Shown here: positions 24,014 through 34,831 of the stretch, one piece after another
Numbering within the stretch: the stretch's first letter is position 1
Layout: every line of letters begins with the position of its first letter
NCBI GenBank assembly: GCA_963682025.1
Contig: OY821519.1
Coordinates: forward strand, 145,804,312-145,868,311
DNA length: 64,000 nucleotides
Reading direction: 5' to 3'
Origin: Cordilura impudica
Lineage: Eukaryota; Arthropoda; Insecta; Diptera; Scathophagidae
Position numbers and translations under genes: made by a program
Notes under the pieces: model-generated
What the model saw: only the letters and a program-made list of their open reading frames with translations
Databases searched by the model: none
What the model was told of the DNA's origin: nothing

Positions 24014-24893
24014 TTAATTGTGTAAATTTTAAATGCACATCTAACCATATCAAAAAGATGAATTAAACAGAATTGCAAAAATATTTTTTTTATAATATCT
24101 GTATGTTTTTTATATTATTCTTATGTAATTCTCATGATATTTTTTATCTTATTTTTTATTTTTACATAATTGAAATTGTACAAATTAAAAATAAATTTTA
24201 AAAAAAGTAGTGTAGGGAAAAAAGGGAATTTTTTTCATAAGCGTAGAGATTTCTGAAAAAATCTCCTGGCATCACTAGTACCTATTAAAAAACAATGTAA
24301 AAATTCACAAGACAACGCGACATAGACCTGCTTTGTTCAAAAGCTTCCATAAGACTGAATGAAATTGTTGCTTACTTTACTCTTTGGTGAGTATTTTCAT
24401 TTTTGTTCGGCTGTATACATATAAGAAGCCAATTTGAGTTCGGTTTACTCGTGCTGCTATGCATATGTTTGTGTGTTAACAAAAATATACGATATCCCAG
24501 TCATCATTTCGAAGATTGTTTTAACAAAAAATACCTTACTGTGTCTTCTTCGAGCACTTTTGATAATTAAAAACTGCTTAATCACATGCGCTATTAGAAA
24601 AAGACTAGATAATGATTTTTGCTTTCTCTTAGAAAGTGATTTATAGAAAAATTACATTAAATAAGACTCAAAAATGAGTCGAAACTGATTAGAAAAGCGG
24701 ATAAAAAGGACTCTCAAGAAGATTCGCGGGTAAGGTAATATTTAATCCCAACATAAGAATATTTTGTGATCAGCAAAAGGGCGCATTTATAACTGTTTTA
24801 ATAGCACATATGAGTCAAAAAGACTCTACATGATCATTTATTGCATAAAATGCTTACTGGGATTTTATTCACTATCTGTAGAAACAGGTTTTT
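24014..24893. other. No gene seen
   Basis: AT-rich sequence with short chance ORFs only. AAAATGAGTCG, GGACTCTC and GAGTCAAAAAGACTC words near 24670-24820 suggest a small degenerate repeat. Confidence 0.4.
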
Positions 24894-24896
24894 TAA

Positions 24897-25377
24897 GTCG
24901 GGGGTCACACAAGGCAATTTTTATTGCACAACTTTTTGGCAATTCTCTTTTGAAATTGCTTTTATGTCCACACACGACAATTTCTTCGGCAATTTTACTG
25001 TTTTGTTGTGTTTTTATTTTCTTATAATTTGACATTTGTGCTCTAGTCGTAAAGAACAATAATAAAATTAAATACATACATACATAAATTAATTTAATTG
25101 GTTTTGTTGAAAAATGAATTCAAAAGAAAAAAATTAAGTCCCGATTCCATTTAAAGGCTATTTTAATAATGTAAACAATAATTACGAATTCTTCACACCA
25201 AGAAGCGAAACACCGAATGAAAAGAAATGTCAAATATTCAACAAAAAAAAAGCGAATGAGAGAATTGCTTGAAATATCCGAGAACCGGCAATTATTTTTC
25301 CCTTTTTATTCCCCTCACCGCAAACATCTACAAACTCAAGAATTGCGCAACAAAAGTTGCCTTGTGTGAACTCGGAC
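24897..25377. mobile_element. PIF/Harbinger-type MITE, TAA target duplication
   Basis: The ends GTCGGGGGTCACACAAGGCAA and, inverted at the right, GTCCGAGTTCACACAAGGCAA are flanked by TAA at 24894-24896 and 25378-25380. Internal ATTGCACAA and TTGCGCAA continue the pairing. At 481 bp with no gene, it is a non-autonomous element. Overlapping short ORFs at 24830-25077 are artefacts. Confidence 0.85.
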
Positions 25378-25542
25378 TAAGTAAAACAAATCTGCATACA
25401 ATTTCAATTCTATTTCGTTCACAATGATACGATCAGTTTGTTTACTAGCTACTAGTAAAATAAGAAAATAGTATTATAATACAGCGTAATGATGAATTGT
25501 ACTTCTCAATTAGTTTATTTTTAATGTGCCATAAGAAGTTCG

Positions 25543-25812
25543 GTTTGTGCTAAGAAAAGCATGAATATATGTTTCCCAGGGCGAAGCTTCATCATTGCAC
25601 TATGATTGAGTTGAGCTCCGCGACTATTCATAATGTGAATAGCTCGTGTCAAAAATTTTTGGTAGTTGGGAATGGCGTTTGTGTTAAGAAAAGCATAAAC
25701 GCATGTTTCCCAGGGCAAGGCTCGATCATTGCACATTGATTGAGCTGAGCTCCGCGGTTATTCTTAATGTGGATAACTGTTGAAACAAAATTTTCGGAAT
25801 GGCGTTTGCCTC
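25543..25812. repeat. Tandem duplication, two units of about 135 bp
   Basis: GTTTGTG(C/T)TAAGAAAAGCAT, ATGTTTCCCAGGGC and GAGCTCCGCG recur with a 135-bp period, and a third unit starts at 25801. The units differ at several positions, so the array is older than the one at 1701. Confidence 0.8.
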
Positions 25813-25994
25813 CGTCCCGACATTAAATAACAAAGTTTAAAAATTTATTTTAATTAACATCTTTTTTTAACATCTGACAAAAAATAGTATTTTTCTAAAC
25901 AACAATTTTTTTTTACAGGGTAAATAAATATTTTATGGCTTACCTACCTACCTACTACTTTTGAAAGCAAGTATGCAGGGTTTATACAACTCTA

Positions 25995-26838
25995 AAAATT
26001 TCAGAATTTTGTAAAAATAAAATAAAATACCGATTTATTTTAATATGCGCTTATTATGGATATACATATACAAAATATATGAATATTATTTATAGTATTT
26101 TGATATTGGCAACAGTAGTATGTATCAATTTGTAACATTTTGTGATGTTATAAAAATCGCAGAATATTGATATTGATTTTATATAGTTTCTTTTATTAAT
26201 TAATTAACTTAAATATTACACCAAAAAATATTGATATTGATGAATTTTTATATTATTAACACAACGACCACAAAAACAACATGCACAGCTATGACAAAAT
26301 ACAAAATTTAGGAAAACAATATAGGAAAACGTCATATTTTTTTTTACCTTTTCAGTGATTTCTCGGCACCTATGAAACCTATTGTCATGATTTAAAAACA
26401 GGAACCTTTTCAAGATGTTAGTGAATCATTCTCACTAAAAACAAGCGCCCTATCTGCCCTATTGAGGGCGTTATCACAAGAACACATATTCAAATCATAT
26501 TTTCTCATGACTTTTTAATTCTTCGCTCAATTCTCGGGACCAGATTAACCGATTTGGACGATTTTAAATAGCAAACTTCTCAGGATGTTAGTGAATCATT
26601 TTTTATACCAAGGAGCACCCTAGCTATCCGATTGAAGCCGTCATCGTGATTTCCACAGACGGACAGACGGACAGACGGACAGCCGGACAGACGGACAGAC
26701 GGACATCGTTATATCAACTTCGCTTGTTATAAGGATCACAAATATATATATTTTATGGGGTCCAGAATTTTTTTTCTAATTATTACAAACGGAATGACAA
26801 ACTTATATATACCCTCTGCACACTGGAGTGGAGGGTAT
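25995..26838 (+). repeat. GGGTATA repeat, copy 6
   Basis: Diverged 5' part (ACCGATTTATTTTAATATGC) followed by ACCACAAAAACAACATG and a GACGGACA array with one GCCGGACA unit (26656-26704), ending GGAGGGTATA. It abuts copy A's resumed sequence at 26839. Confidence 0.85.
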
Positions 26839-27171
26839 AATAATAAGTCGTGTTTCATTATAATCAAGTATGACCGGTCAACGATGATGTATATATCCAT
26901 CAAATGTGACCGGCCAACGGTGATATATATATCTATCATCGTTGACTACTAAACAGCGGTAGAGTGAGCAGTTCAGATATATATTATATGGTTTACATAC
27001 TTTCATAGGTTAGAGTAAGATGCAAAATCACATGTACACAAAAGTTTCGGTCAGTTTTGGCAGATTTGCCTTAATAAAATGATAGCAACTTTGTTCTACG
27101 CGATGACCGACACTTCAGTCAGTAGTGACGGTCATATCACCGGTCAAATGACCGTCAGTGTTCTTGTAGGG

Positions 27172-27239
27172 ATATTAACTTTTTGTTGTCTTTGCAAAAT
27201 AGAGTTACCGAGTTCATCAATGAGTTTTTTGCTTTCAAA
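27172..27239 (-). repeat. 68-bp island of GGGTATA repeat between transposon copies A and B
   Basis: On the reverse strand this reads TTTGAAAGCAAAAAACTCAT to AAGTTAATAT, matching 13768-13836. It is the piece of the target repeat left between the two insertion sites. Confidence 0.85.
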
Positions 27240-28677
27240 CCCTACAAGAACAGTGACGGTCATTTGACCGGTGATATGACCGGCACTACTGACTGAAGTG
27301 TCGGTCAACGCGTAGAACAAAGTTTCTATCATTTTATTAAGGCAAATATGCCAAAACTGACCGAAACTTTTGTGTACATGTGATTTTGCATCTTACTCTA
27401 ACCTATGAAAGTATGTAAACCATATAATATATATCTGAACTGCTCACTCTACCGCTGTTTAGTAGTCAACGATGATAGATATATCCATCATCGCTGACCG
27501 GTCATACTTGATGGCTATATACATCATCATTGACCGGTCACGCTTGATTATAATGAAACACGACTTATTATTTTTTATTTATATTTATTTATTGTATTAA
27601 AAATCAAAAATTCAAAAATAGAAATAAACAATATATTAAAAACACAACAATATCACCAATTCCGAAACGTGTCGATAACTTTGAGACAATGTTTGCTGAC
27701 TTTTCACTCGAACCATCCCTCAAAGCGGTTCGTAACTTAGCACTGAATAAATTGACTAAACTCAATAGAAATTTCCGGTAATGGGCCTTAGTGCAATCAG
27801 TAGGTTCTTAAAGAAAACAATATATTATAACACATATATAACAACAATTTATATTAAAGCTCACCTTTTGTGTGTTGCGAATTAACAATTTCGGCCAAAA
27901 CTGATACACTCCATTTGGAAAATTGTACAGAACGGTGTGTGAGATATTGCGATAATACCTCCATAAATCAATTTGTTCAATATTTTTAGATCTTTATTCT
28001 TTTGAAAACTAATTTCATTATGGACGAATTTACGGATACTGCACATTCCTTAATATTCATATTATCAACATTATATTCCACACTATATTCCAGAATAGCA
28101 TAAATTAAAACATTCGAGCCAAATATTAAAAAAAACATATCCATGTTATGGCAACAGACTGAAAGATAGATATAAGGATTAATGTAAAATTCTGCAAGGA
28201 AGATTTACTTTGTTTCTAGCTAGAATTTTTAATAAAATGTCAGTACATTACCTTAATAAGTTCATTTGGTGATTGCGCATCTATTAACAATATATTTATG
28301 CGATTCCTAAGAGGTATAAAAGTTCTAGATTGAAAGTTTGTGAAGATTCTACAGCAATATCTTAAGTTAACGATCCAACAGGAATAGGCCACAAGCGAGC
28401 AAAAAATATATTGTGGAAGGGTATAATGGAGGGACGTGGCACCACAATTGAGAATTGCACTAACGAATCCACTGACATATTTTGAAGAATCCTAAAGAAA
28501 CAACAAAAATTAACTTGAACTTTTTAATTTAATTTTAATTTAATTAATTACTTACCTTTCCTAAACCTTAACAACAGCAACAATGACAGTCATATGTTTT
28601 TAAATAGAAAAAAACTGCAAATGGGTTAGTACAAAAGTTGTTTATGTGTTAGTTTCAGTCATTCATTTCTTGTAGGG
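27240..28677 (-). mobile_element. CCCTACAAGAA transposon, copy B
   Basis: It starts CCCTACAAGAACAGTGACGG and ends GTCATTCATTTCTTGTAGGG. Flanks are TTTCAAA before and AAACAGTTC after; the intact repeat reads TTTCAAAACAGTTC, consistent with an AA target duplication. It is 1,438 bp, lies in the opposite orientation to copy A and lacks A's 5.6 kb insert. The left subterminal part carries repeated TGACCGGTCA-like sites. The right part carries the split gene remnant described for copy A. Confidence 0.8.
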
Positions 28678-28814
28678 AAACAGTTCTACACAGGGACCCG
28701 ATTTAACTCTTATTATTTTTTAAATATGCAAAAGGTTATGGAAAAAATAGCTGAAAAAAAATTGGGCCTGTAATAATAATTATAAATTACCCAGAAAATT
28801 GTAGTGCTGCCATA

Positions 28815-29085
28815 ATCATTATGAAAGATTTTTATTTTTTTTGGTCTTTGATAACGATTAGGAAAGATTATTGGTTTTTTGGTCTTCCGTAACCATTATA
28901 AAAGATATTTATTTTTTTTGGTCTTTGGTAACCATTATGAAAGATTTTTATTCTTATTGGTCTTCTGTAACCATTATGAAAGATTTTTATTCTTATTGGT
29001 CTTCTGTAACCATTATAAACGATTTTTTTTTTTGGTCTTTGATAACCAATATGAAAGATTATTATTTTTTCTGTCTTCTATAACC
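28815..29085. repeat. Minisatellite, about seven units of 39-40 bp
   Basis: Units contain TAACCATTATGAAAGATTTTT and GGTCTTCTG or GGTCTTTG, with variable T-runs. The array lies in the non-coding part of the hAT next to its left TIR. Two central units are nearly identical. ORFs through it are repeat translations. Confidence 0.85.
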
Positions 29086-29337
29086 ACGTTTCAGTTCGCA
29101 AATCTTTAGATATTTTTTATAAAATTTTGCACACTAACTTATTTACATTTGCACAAGGACGAACTTTTTTTTATTGATTTTGGTTAGGATCCGCAAATCT
29201 TTCTCATATTTTTTTTCTTCTTACATAGTCATTATAAGTAACCAAATTAACCAATTGAATCCTAACAAACTGTATGAAACTATAGCTTTGAAATTAAAAA
29301 AGTGGAACATTTTGAGATATATATACATATGTATTTT

Positions 29338-31121
29338 TTAAGAATTTAATTTTACAAACATTAATGAACGCAATGTTCGCTCAGATAAATTGCAGCGTAA
29401 GTCAGTTAGTATAATTTTCAGAGCAGAAAATGCCCTTTCAACGCTGACTTGTGTTGCTGGAACGGCATGAACTATTAATGCTAGCTTCCTTAAAAAGGGG
29501 TATGAATATTTTTTTGCTTGCCAATACTCTATCAAGTTTGTATCAATGTCAACTCTGGCTTCCTTATAAATATCGATTTCACCGAATGCAGCTTTCAGAA
29601 ATTGCGTGTGATGGTTTGAAGGCTCTTCTTCGGAATCTGAGTCGACTTCTAGTGCTCTTAAATTTTCTCTCACGGAACAGGTGCTCATATTTGATGTTTC
29701 ATTTACGAATTGCGTACTGGACAGGTTAGGCGTTGGTCCTAATTCTTCTGCCTCTCCCTTAAAACAACAAGCTCAATTTTAGGTTAAATCGTCAATATTT
29801 CAACATTTACCAACCTGTTTTACAGAAATAATCCTTGCGGCTAGTTTTTTCAGATGAGTTTTAGCAGCCTCCTTTTGCTCCAAATTTAGAATTCGCCGAA
29901 AGCGTGGATCGAGAAACAGTGCTGAATTCATTAAATCTGTATTTATAAGTAAAGGTTCCCTTTTACAAATGCAATCATAAATAGCCAGAGATTCGTCCGT
30001 ATTCCTGTTTTGCAGTTCCACTTTTAAGGTAAACCATAGTCTATAAAAATCTCCCATGAGAAGTTGTTGGTGTTGAAGTTTAAGTGTTGTTTCATACAAT
30101 GGCTTTAAGCTTGAAACAAGAATGTCAATTTTTTCCCATTCTGCCTCCGAAATTGTGGTCTTGAAATGCTTCAAACACAATTCTTTAAAATCTTGAAACC
30201 TCGTCAGCATAACAAAGGTGGAATTCCAACGCGTGGGTACATCAAGGGTCGGCTTGCGCAATTTTAGTACCTTCAACGATCTCCTAAAATAAAATAAGCA
30301 AAATGTGCATATTATACTAGGTATATTCACACCGAGCAAAAACTAGGTAGGTTTGGCTATTTTGAGTTTTGGAACCGAAAACATCCCTAATAATTTCAGT
30401 ATTTAATTTAATTGCGAACTAGGTACTTTTTTTTTGTGTGCATGTAGTATTAGAAACATGCATAAATTTTTTTAACTTACTTCCACTGCTGCGTTCTCAA
30501 AGTTTTTACTATCTGCCGTACACTGTGAATAATTGTCATCCTCTCATCGTTGCGTAGAAAATCATGTATCGCCAATTGGAGTGTATGAGCAGCACATCTC
30601 ACTGAGTGGATTTGATGATGTTCTTCAAAAAGATTTTCCCAAAAGGAATCTTGATTTTCTGCAACAGAATTTGCAGAATATTGAGTAATATTATTATCGC
30701 CATTATCTTCATCCTCATCGCCGTCGTCACTGTCATCATCAGCATTATCATCATCACTATAAACGCCAAGTAAGTCTACCGATTTCAACATGTTCCGACC
30801 ATTATCTGTCGTAACTGAAAAGATTTGCGTCTTGCTTATGCCAAATTCATTTAAAACTTCTTGCAAATGTTCCTTTAAATTTTGAGCAGTTTGCGAGTTC
30901 CGCATTTCACTTATAGAAAGCGTATAAATTTCAATCTTGCCGTCAACAATTAGCTGAATATTAATTCCCAGAACGGATCGTTCATTCCTTGTAGCATTAT
31001 CCATCTTTAAGGAAAATACCTTTCCCTTAATTTTTCTTGAAATCATGTCTTTAATTCGCAAACAACAATAGCTGTCGATATATCTTGCGATTGTCGGATC
31101 GTTGAAATTTACAGAATCACA
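29338..31121 (-). pseudogene. hAT transposase, three recognisable exons, 5' truncated
   Basis: Exon a (31121-30481, acceptor TTTTCTGTAG, donor GTAAGT) encodes VNFNDPTIARYIDSY, VTTDNGRNMLKSVDLL with a catalytic aspartate, an acidic insert (about 30710-30770) and SVRCAAHTLQLAIHDFL. Exon b (30283-29811, acceptor TTTTATTTTAG) encodes LDVPTRWNSTFVMLTRF and YETTLKLQ. Exon c (29757-29338, acceptor TTGTTTTAAG) ends with AVPATQVSVERAFSALKIIL, the dimerisation motif, and a stop. Order and motifs are those of hAT transposases with an RNase-H-like core. These exons are open and splice-competent, but the DNA-binding N-terminus is not visible, so it is probably inactive. The exon b donor is inferred. Confidence 0.75.
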
Positions 31122-32542
31122 CTACAGAAAACATTAATTTAAATTCAATGAATTTTAGAAAACGTCAAATGATATTTAAGAATTGCGAACATAAAAACTG
31201 TTACATAAATAGACGCAATTTGATGAGAATGTTATTTTTTATATATAAATTTTCACAATATTTTTTGGATGAAAATTTGAAGTTTTTCAGAGAATAAAGA
31301 GAACAAATTATTTTAGTTAAAATGTTTGGGACATTTAGTTTTTTGCGTTTGGCATCCCTAATTTGAATATTTATTATTATAAATTTATTCTCTATGTTTT
31401 CCAAATTAGGCAATATTTTAATAAAAAAATTGAGAGTTTTTTTTTTGGTTATTATTTTGATACTCCATCCGACCTATATGGCCGCAATGAAGAAATATTT
31501 GGCCAGTTAAAAGAAACTATACAGCCATCTCCAATTAGCACGATTTAATGCATATAGCCACCATACACAACCATTACCTTTGCAATGGAGGTTAGGGCGA
31601 GCTATTTAATTAGCAAAAACTACATTAAACGAGAAGTTATGTCATATAACCGGAAACGCATGCATATACATAGGTATATAACCTAAATGCATGCCGATCA
31701 GCAACCACGATGACCAAAACGCAAACACCGAAATAAATCCGAAATAATAGAAAAGACGAAAACCAACCCAAAGAATTTGCTGAAATAATTTGCTATTAAG
31801 TTTAACAAATTGTTTACTTTTTCATTTACATTTATTATCAAGACTCAAACCGAGGTGGAGGGTATCAAAGATTCGGCACAGCCGAATTTAGCTCTTACTT
31901 GTTATTTATTTATTTATTTTTTTTTATTATTTATTAGTTTTTGTGTTCTGTTAATATAATTTTAGTTTTAAGTTAGTTTTAAGTCTATTTTAAGAGATAT
32001 TCTCTCCAGATAAGAAAGCTTCGGGAGCAAAAGCCGATAAGACTTATTTATAAATGAATTTTAGTGAATCTAATTAAAGTTAAGCATGGTGCTGAATTTT
32101 CTTTTGTTTTTGTTAAGATATTACACTATAGTATTAAGTTTTCTTTTATTACAATGTTATAAATTCATATAATGTTTTGAAAAAAGGCCAAATAAACTTT
32201 AACTTAACTTAAAACTATAAGTTTGATCGTATGTTTGGTTTTGGTTTATTAAAATCGAATTTTATCATTATTATTACTAATTTGCTTACCATCAATTTGT
32301 TACAATATCGATTTAAAATATATTGTGTTAATAGAACTAGATGTTGTGATCACTAATATTTAAGAAAGTGTAATATATCAAAATGTTGAATTTAGTTCCG
32401 TCAATTGAATTTGTTTAATAACATGCATAAAAATAAGACTTATTTTTCTATTGAAGAAACATTCATTTGATGAGAATTATGTTTATATGGTAGATAATGA
32501 TGAAAACCTATTGCACTCTAAAATATTTAAAAATATAAATAA
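31122..32542. other. No gene; mixed repeat fragments
   Basis: 31485-31605 repeats 13220-13335. 31850-31915 is a reverse copy of the CCGAATCTTTGATA repeat. 31920-32215 ends with GGCCAAATAAAC and AACTTAACTTAA, reminiscent of a LINE 3' tail but unassigned. No coding frame was recognised. Confidence 0.45.
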
Positions 32543-33776
32543 CTAGCTGGACCCGGCAAACGTTGTTTTGCCCTCAATGAATTTTTATTTTAGTTAGAAT
32601 CTGTATATACCTATATAAAATGTGTTACGAAGATCTCCAGATAATAAAATGAGAGCTTCATCAAAAAATCTTTCATTGCCTTTCAAATCTTTTATCAAAT
32701 CAAATCACAATGTTTGTGAGCCATGGTACATTCATCCCAAATAAAAATACTGCATTTTTGCAGAACTTTTGCCATACCGGAATGTTTTTTGATATTACAG
32801 ACGGCATTCTCATTTTTTTGTACGTTTAACGGTGATTTGAGTGCTGAATGAGCTGTGCGGCCACCATGCAATAATGTAGCGGCTTTTTCCTTCTTTTTCG
32901 TTAGAATATTTATATATAAAAACGTTTGTGAGTTTATTTATTAAAATTTATATAAATTTGACAACTCATTATTTTTCGAACGACAGCGCCATCTACCGGG
33001 TCCAATAAAAAAATGTTTCTAACATACATATATGTACATTCTTAGTTTCATTAAAATCACACCATAAATAAGAATATTCGAAATAACTTTACCCAGCGCC
33101 ACCTATCGGGTCCATTTATACATACAAAAATTTCTTATGACGAAACATACGTTCATTCTGAATTGCAGTCAAATCGCGCTGAAAGTAAAAATTTTTGTTT
33201 TTAACTTGACCCCAACGCCAGCTAGAGGGTTAAAACTAAAAAAAAAACACAGAAGAGCTCGAACCGAACCTATGCTGGAAATCCTACCTCGACAGCTCTT
33301 ATGGTTCCGGAGATCATTCGTTACAATCAAATGCATCAACGTTTTTATATATACGCCACGCCCCTTTGCCCACTAACAACTTTATATAGCAAAGGTCTTA
33401 TTATTTCGCAAAAATATCCTTTTGTGAAAATTTCATGACGATCCTTCCAGTAGTTTAGAAGATATTACGATTTTTTATTTTTCTAAAAAGGGGCGTGGTC
33501 CCGCCCACTTTTCTTCTTGTATGTATTTCTATTCATGCTAATACCATATGTACCAAATATGATTGCTGTAGGTAAAAAAATTCCCGTGATATGACTTTTT
33601 CAAATTTTGGGTTATATGGGCGTGGCACCGCCCCTTTGTCCAATCAAAAATTTATATAGCATATTATTCCTTCCAGAGTCACAGTAACACGCTCTGAAAA
33701 TTTCAGGAAGATCGGTTCTTTGGTTTGGCCTCCTATAAAGCACAAACAAACACACATTCATTTTTATATATATAGA
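32543..33776 (-). mobile_element. Non-autonomous Helitron
   Basis: Read on the minus strand, it begins TCTATATATATAAAAATG and ends with a short hairpin (GGCAAAACAACGTTTGCC), GGGTCCAG and CTAG. It is inserted between A and T, and no target duplication is seen. TC start, CTAG end and a hairpin about 10 bases before it are the Helitron hallmarks. The interior holds GGGGCGTGG and AGCGCCA(T/C)CTA motifs and no gene. The ORF at 33137-33376 is incidental. Confidence 0.75.
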
Positions 33777-33789
33777 TAGATTGAAAGCA

Positions 33790-34399
33790 GAATAATTATG
33801 ATTTAAGGTAAAATGGGGCGAAAAAGGGGGACTTGGTAATAAAAAAATGTATGGCTACCTTACCTGTAGATAAAAAGTGTATAAAACTTTAGATAAATAC
33901 ATATTACAAAAAAATTATTTTGTATAGCAAACATTGTTAGTGGTATATGTAAAAAAAAGGGGGCGGTGAAATGGGCGTGGTTCATAGTTATATGGCGACG
34001 TTAACAGTATTAAGAGCAATATACTACCAAATAAAAAAATCCGTTGGAAGGAACAAATTTGTACAGAGAAAAAAAAGTTTAAAACTTTCAAACAAAATTT
34101 GGCGTGAAAAGGGGCGTGAAAGGGGGCGTGGCGTAAGAAATGTTTATTTCTACCTCGCCTGGAGTATAATGTGTATACAATTTGAAGTAAATCTGTTAAA
34201 AACTATATGGGAGCTATTACATAATTTTAAAAAAGTGGGCGTAAAAGTGGGCGTGGTCAAAAAAAAGTACCCTATTAATCATGCCAGAGTCCCAGTTAAA
34301 TGCTGTGAAAATTTCAGGAAGATCGGTCCAGAGGTTTGGTCTCCTATAAGGTACACACAAACAAACAAATAAACACACATTCAATTTTATATATATAGA
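33790..34399 (-). mobile_element. Second Helitron copy, 3' end missing
   Basis: The right end on the minus strand is TCTATATATATAAAATTG preceded by A. Inside, CTGTGAAAATTTCAGGAAGATC and GGTTTGGTCTCCTATAA parallel 33690-33745 of the first copy. No CTAG/hairpin terminus was seen on the left. GGGCGTGG words recur. The 133-codon ORF at 33971-34372 lies in this non-coding interior. Confidence 0.65.
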
Positions 34400-34585
34400 T
34401 TATTATCTGATTAGTTTTCTAGTGGAAATGGAGTTCCTACCAGTTCTTGATCTGTGTGTATAGATTTATATTTCAATAATTTTAGCAGTCAATATATGCG
34501 CACATTGTAAAATTTTAAATGGTGAAAGAACAACGGCTGTAGCGTATGGGATTATATGTTATATTTTTTTATTTCATTTAATTTT

Positions 34586-34756
34586 TGTTGTATATTCAAC
34601 TTTATTCTTTATTATAATTCTTTTAATTCGGTTTTACAATGTGTGTTCTTAATGTTAACGTGGGGAGCGCAATGAAGTTGGCTGCGGTTGTTCTTTTGTT
34701 AGTGCTAGTTTACATTATTCTGTTAGTGTCGTTTTACACTGTGCAAGTATACTACA
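34586..34756 (-). repeat. gypsy 3' LTR
   Basis: 171 bp, TG...CA, matching the interrupted 5' LTR. The preceding ATTTT is the target duplication. The 154-codon plus-strand ORF starting inside it (34639-35103) is not a gene. Confidence 0.9.
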
Positions 34757-34831
34757 TATACCCCCTCCTTATAAATTCAGGATGTATAGATAGTTTACGG
34801 ATTACTTGCTTGGTTTTCTGCTTCTTAGTGG

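Larger units (their letters stand above)
19961..27171 (+). mobile_element. CCCTACAAGAA transposon, copy A (split by about 5.6 kb of other repeats)
   Basis: The left end is CCCTACAAGAAATGAATGAC and the right end is GTCAGTGTTCTTGTAGGG, giving an 11-bp terminal inverted repeat. Flanks are GGCAT before and ATATTAAC after; the uninterrupted repeat (13745-14927, reverse strand) reads GGCATATTAAC, so the target duplication is AT. Outer parts 19961-21270 and 26839-27171 match copy B (27240-28677) in inverted orientation. The interval 21271-26838 is absent from B and consists of other repeats. The superfamily is not recognised. Confidence 0.8.
28691..31121 (-). mobile_element. hAT DNA transposon with intron-containing transposase (right end not found)
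   Basis: The left terminus CAGGGACCCGATTTAACTC resembles the TIR of the hAT at 9464. It interrupts the GGGTATA repeat after GTTCTACA, the expected position of an 8-bp duplication. The other terminus, expected to be followed by GTTCTACA, was not located; the transposase N-terminus is also missing, so the right side is probably truncated. The end coordinate given is the limit of recognisable coding sequence. Confidence 0.7.

Noticed and set aside
26839..27571. Long palindrome as a single foldback transposon
   Set aside because: The arms belong to two separate insertions (copies A and B), shown by the 68-bp island of target repeat and distinct 2-bp duplications.
28815..29085. Regularly spaced repeats resembling a CRISPR array
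   Set aside because: The repeats are contiguous 39-40 bp units without unique spacers, in a eukaryotic transposon; this is a minisatellite.
33971..34372. 133-codon plus-strand ORF
   Set aside because: It lies in the non-coding interior of a Helitron copy and translates GGGCGTGG repeat DNA.
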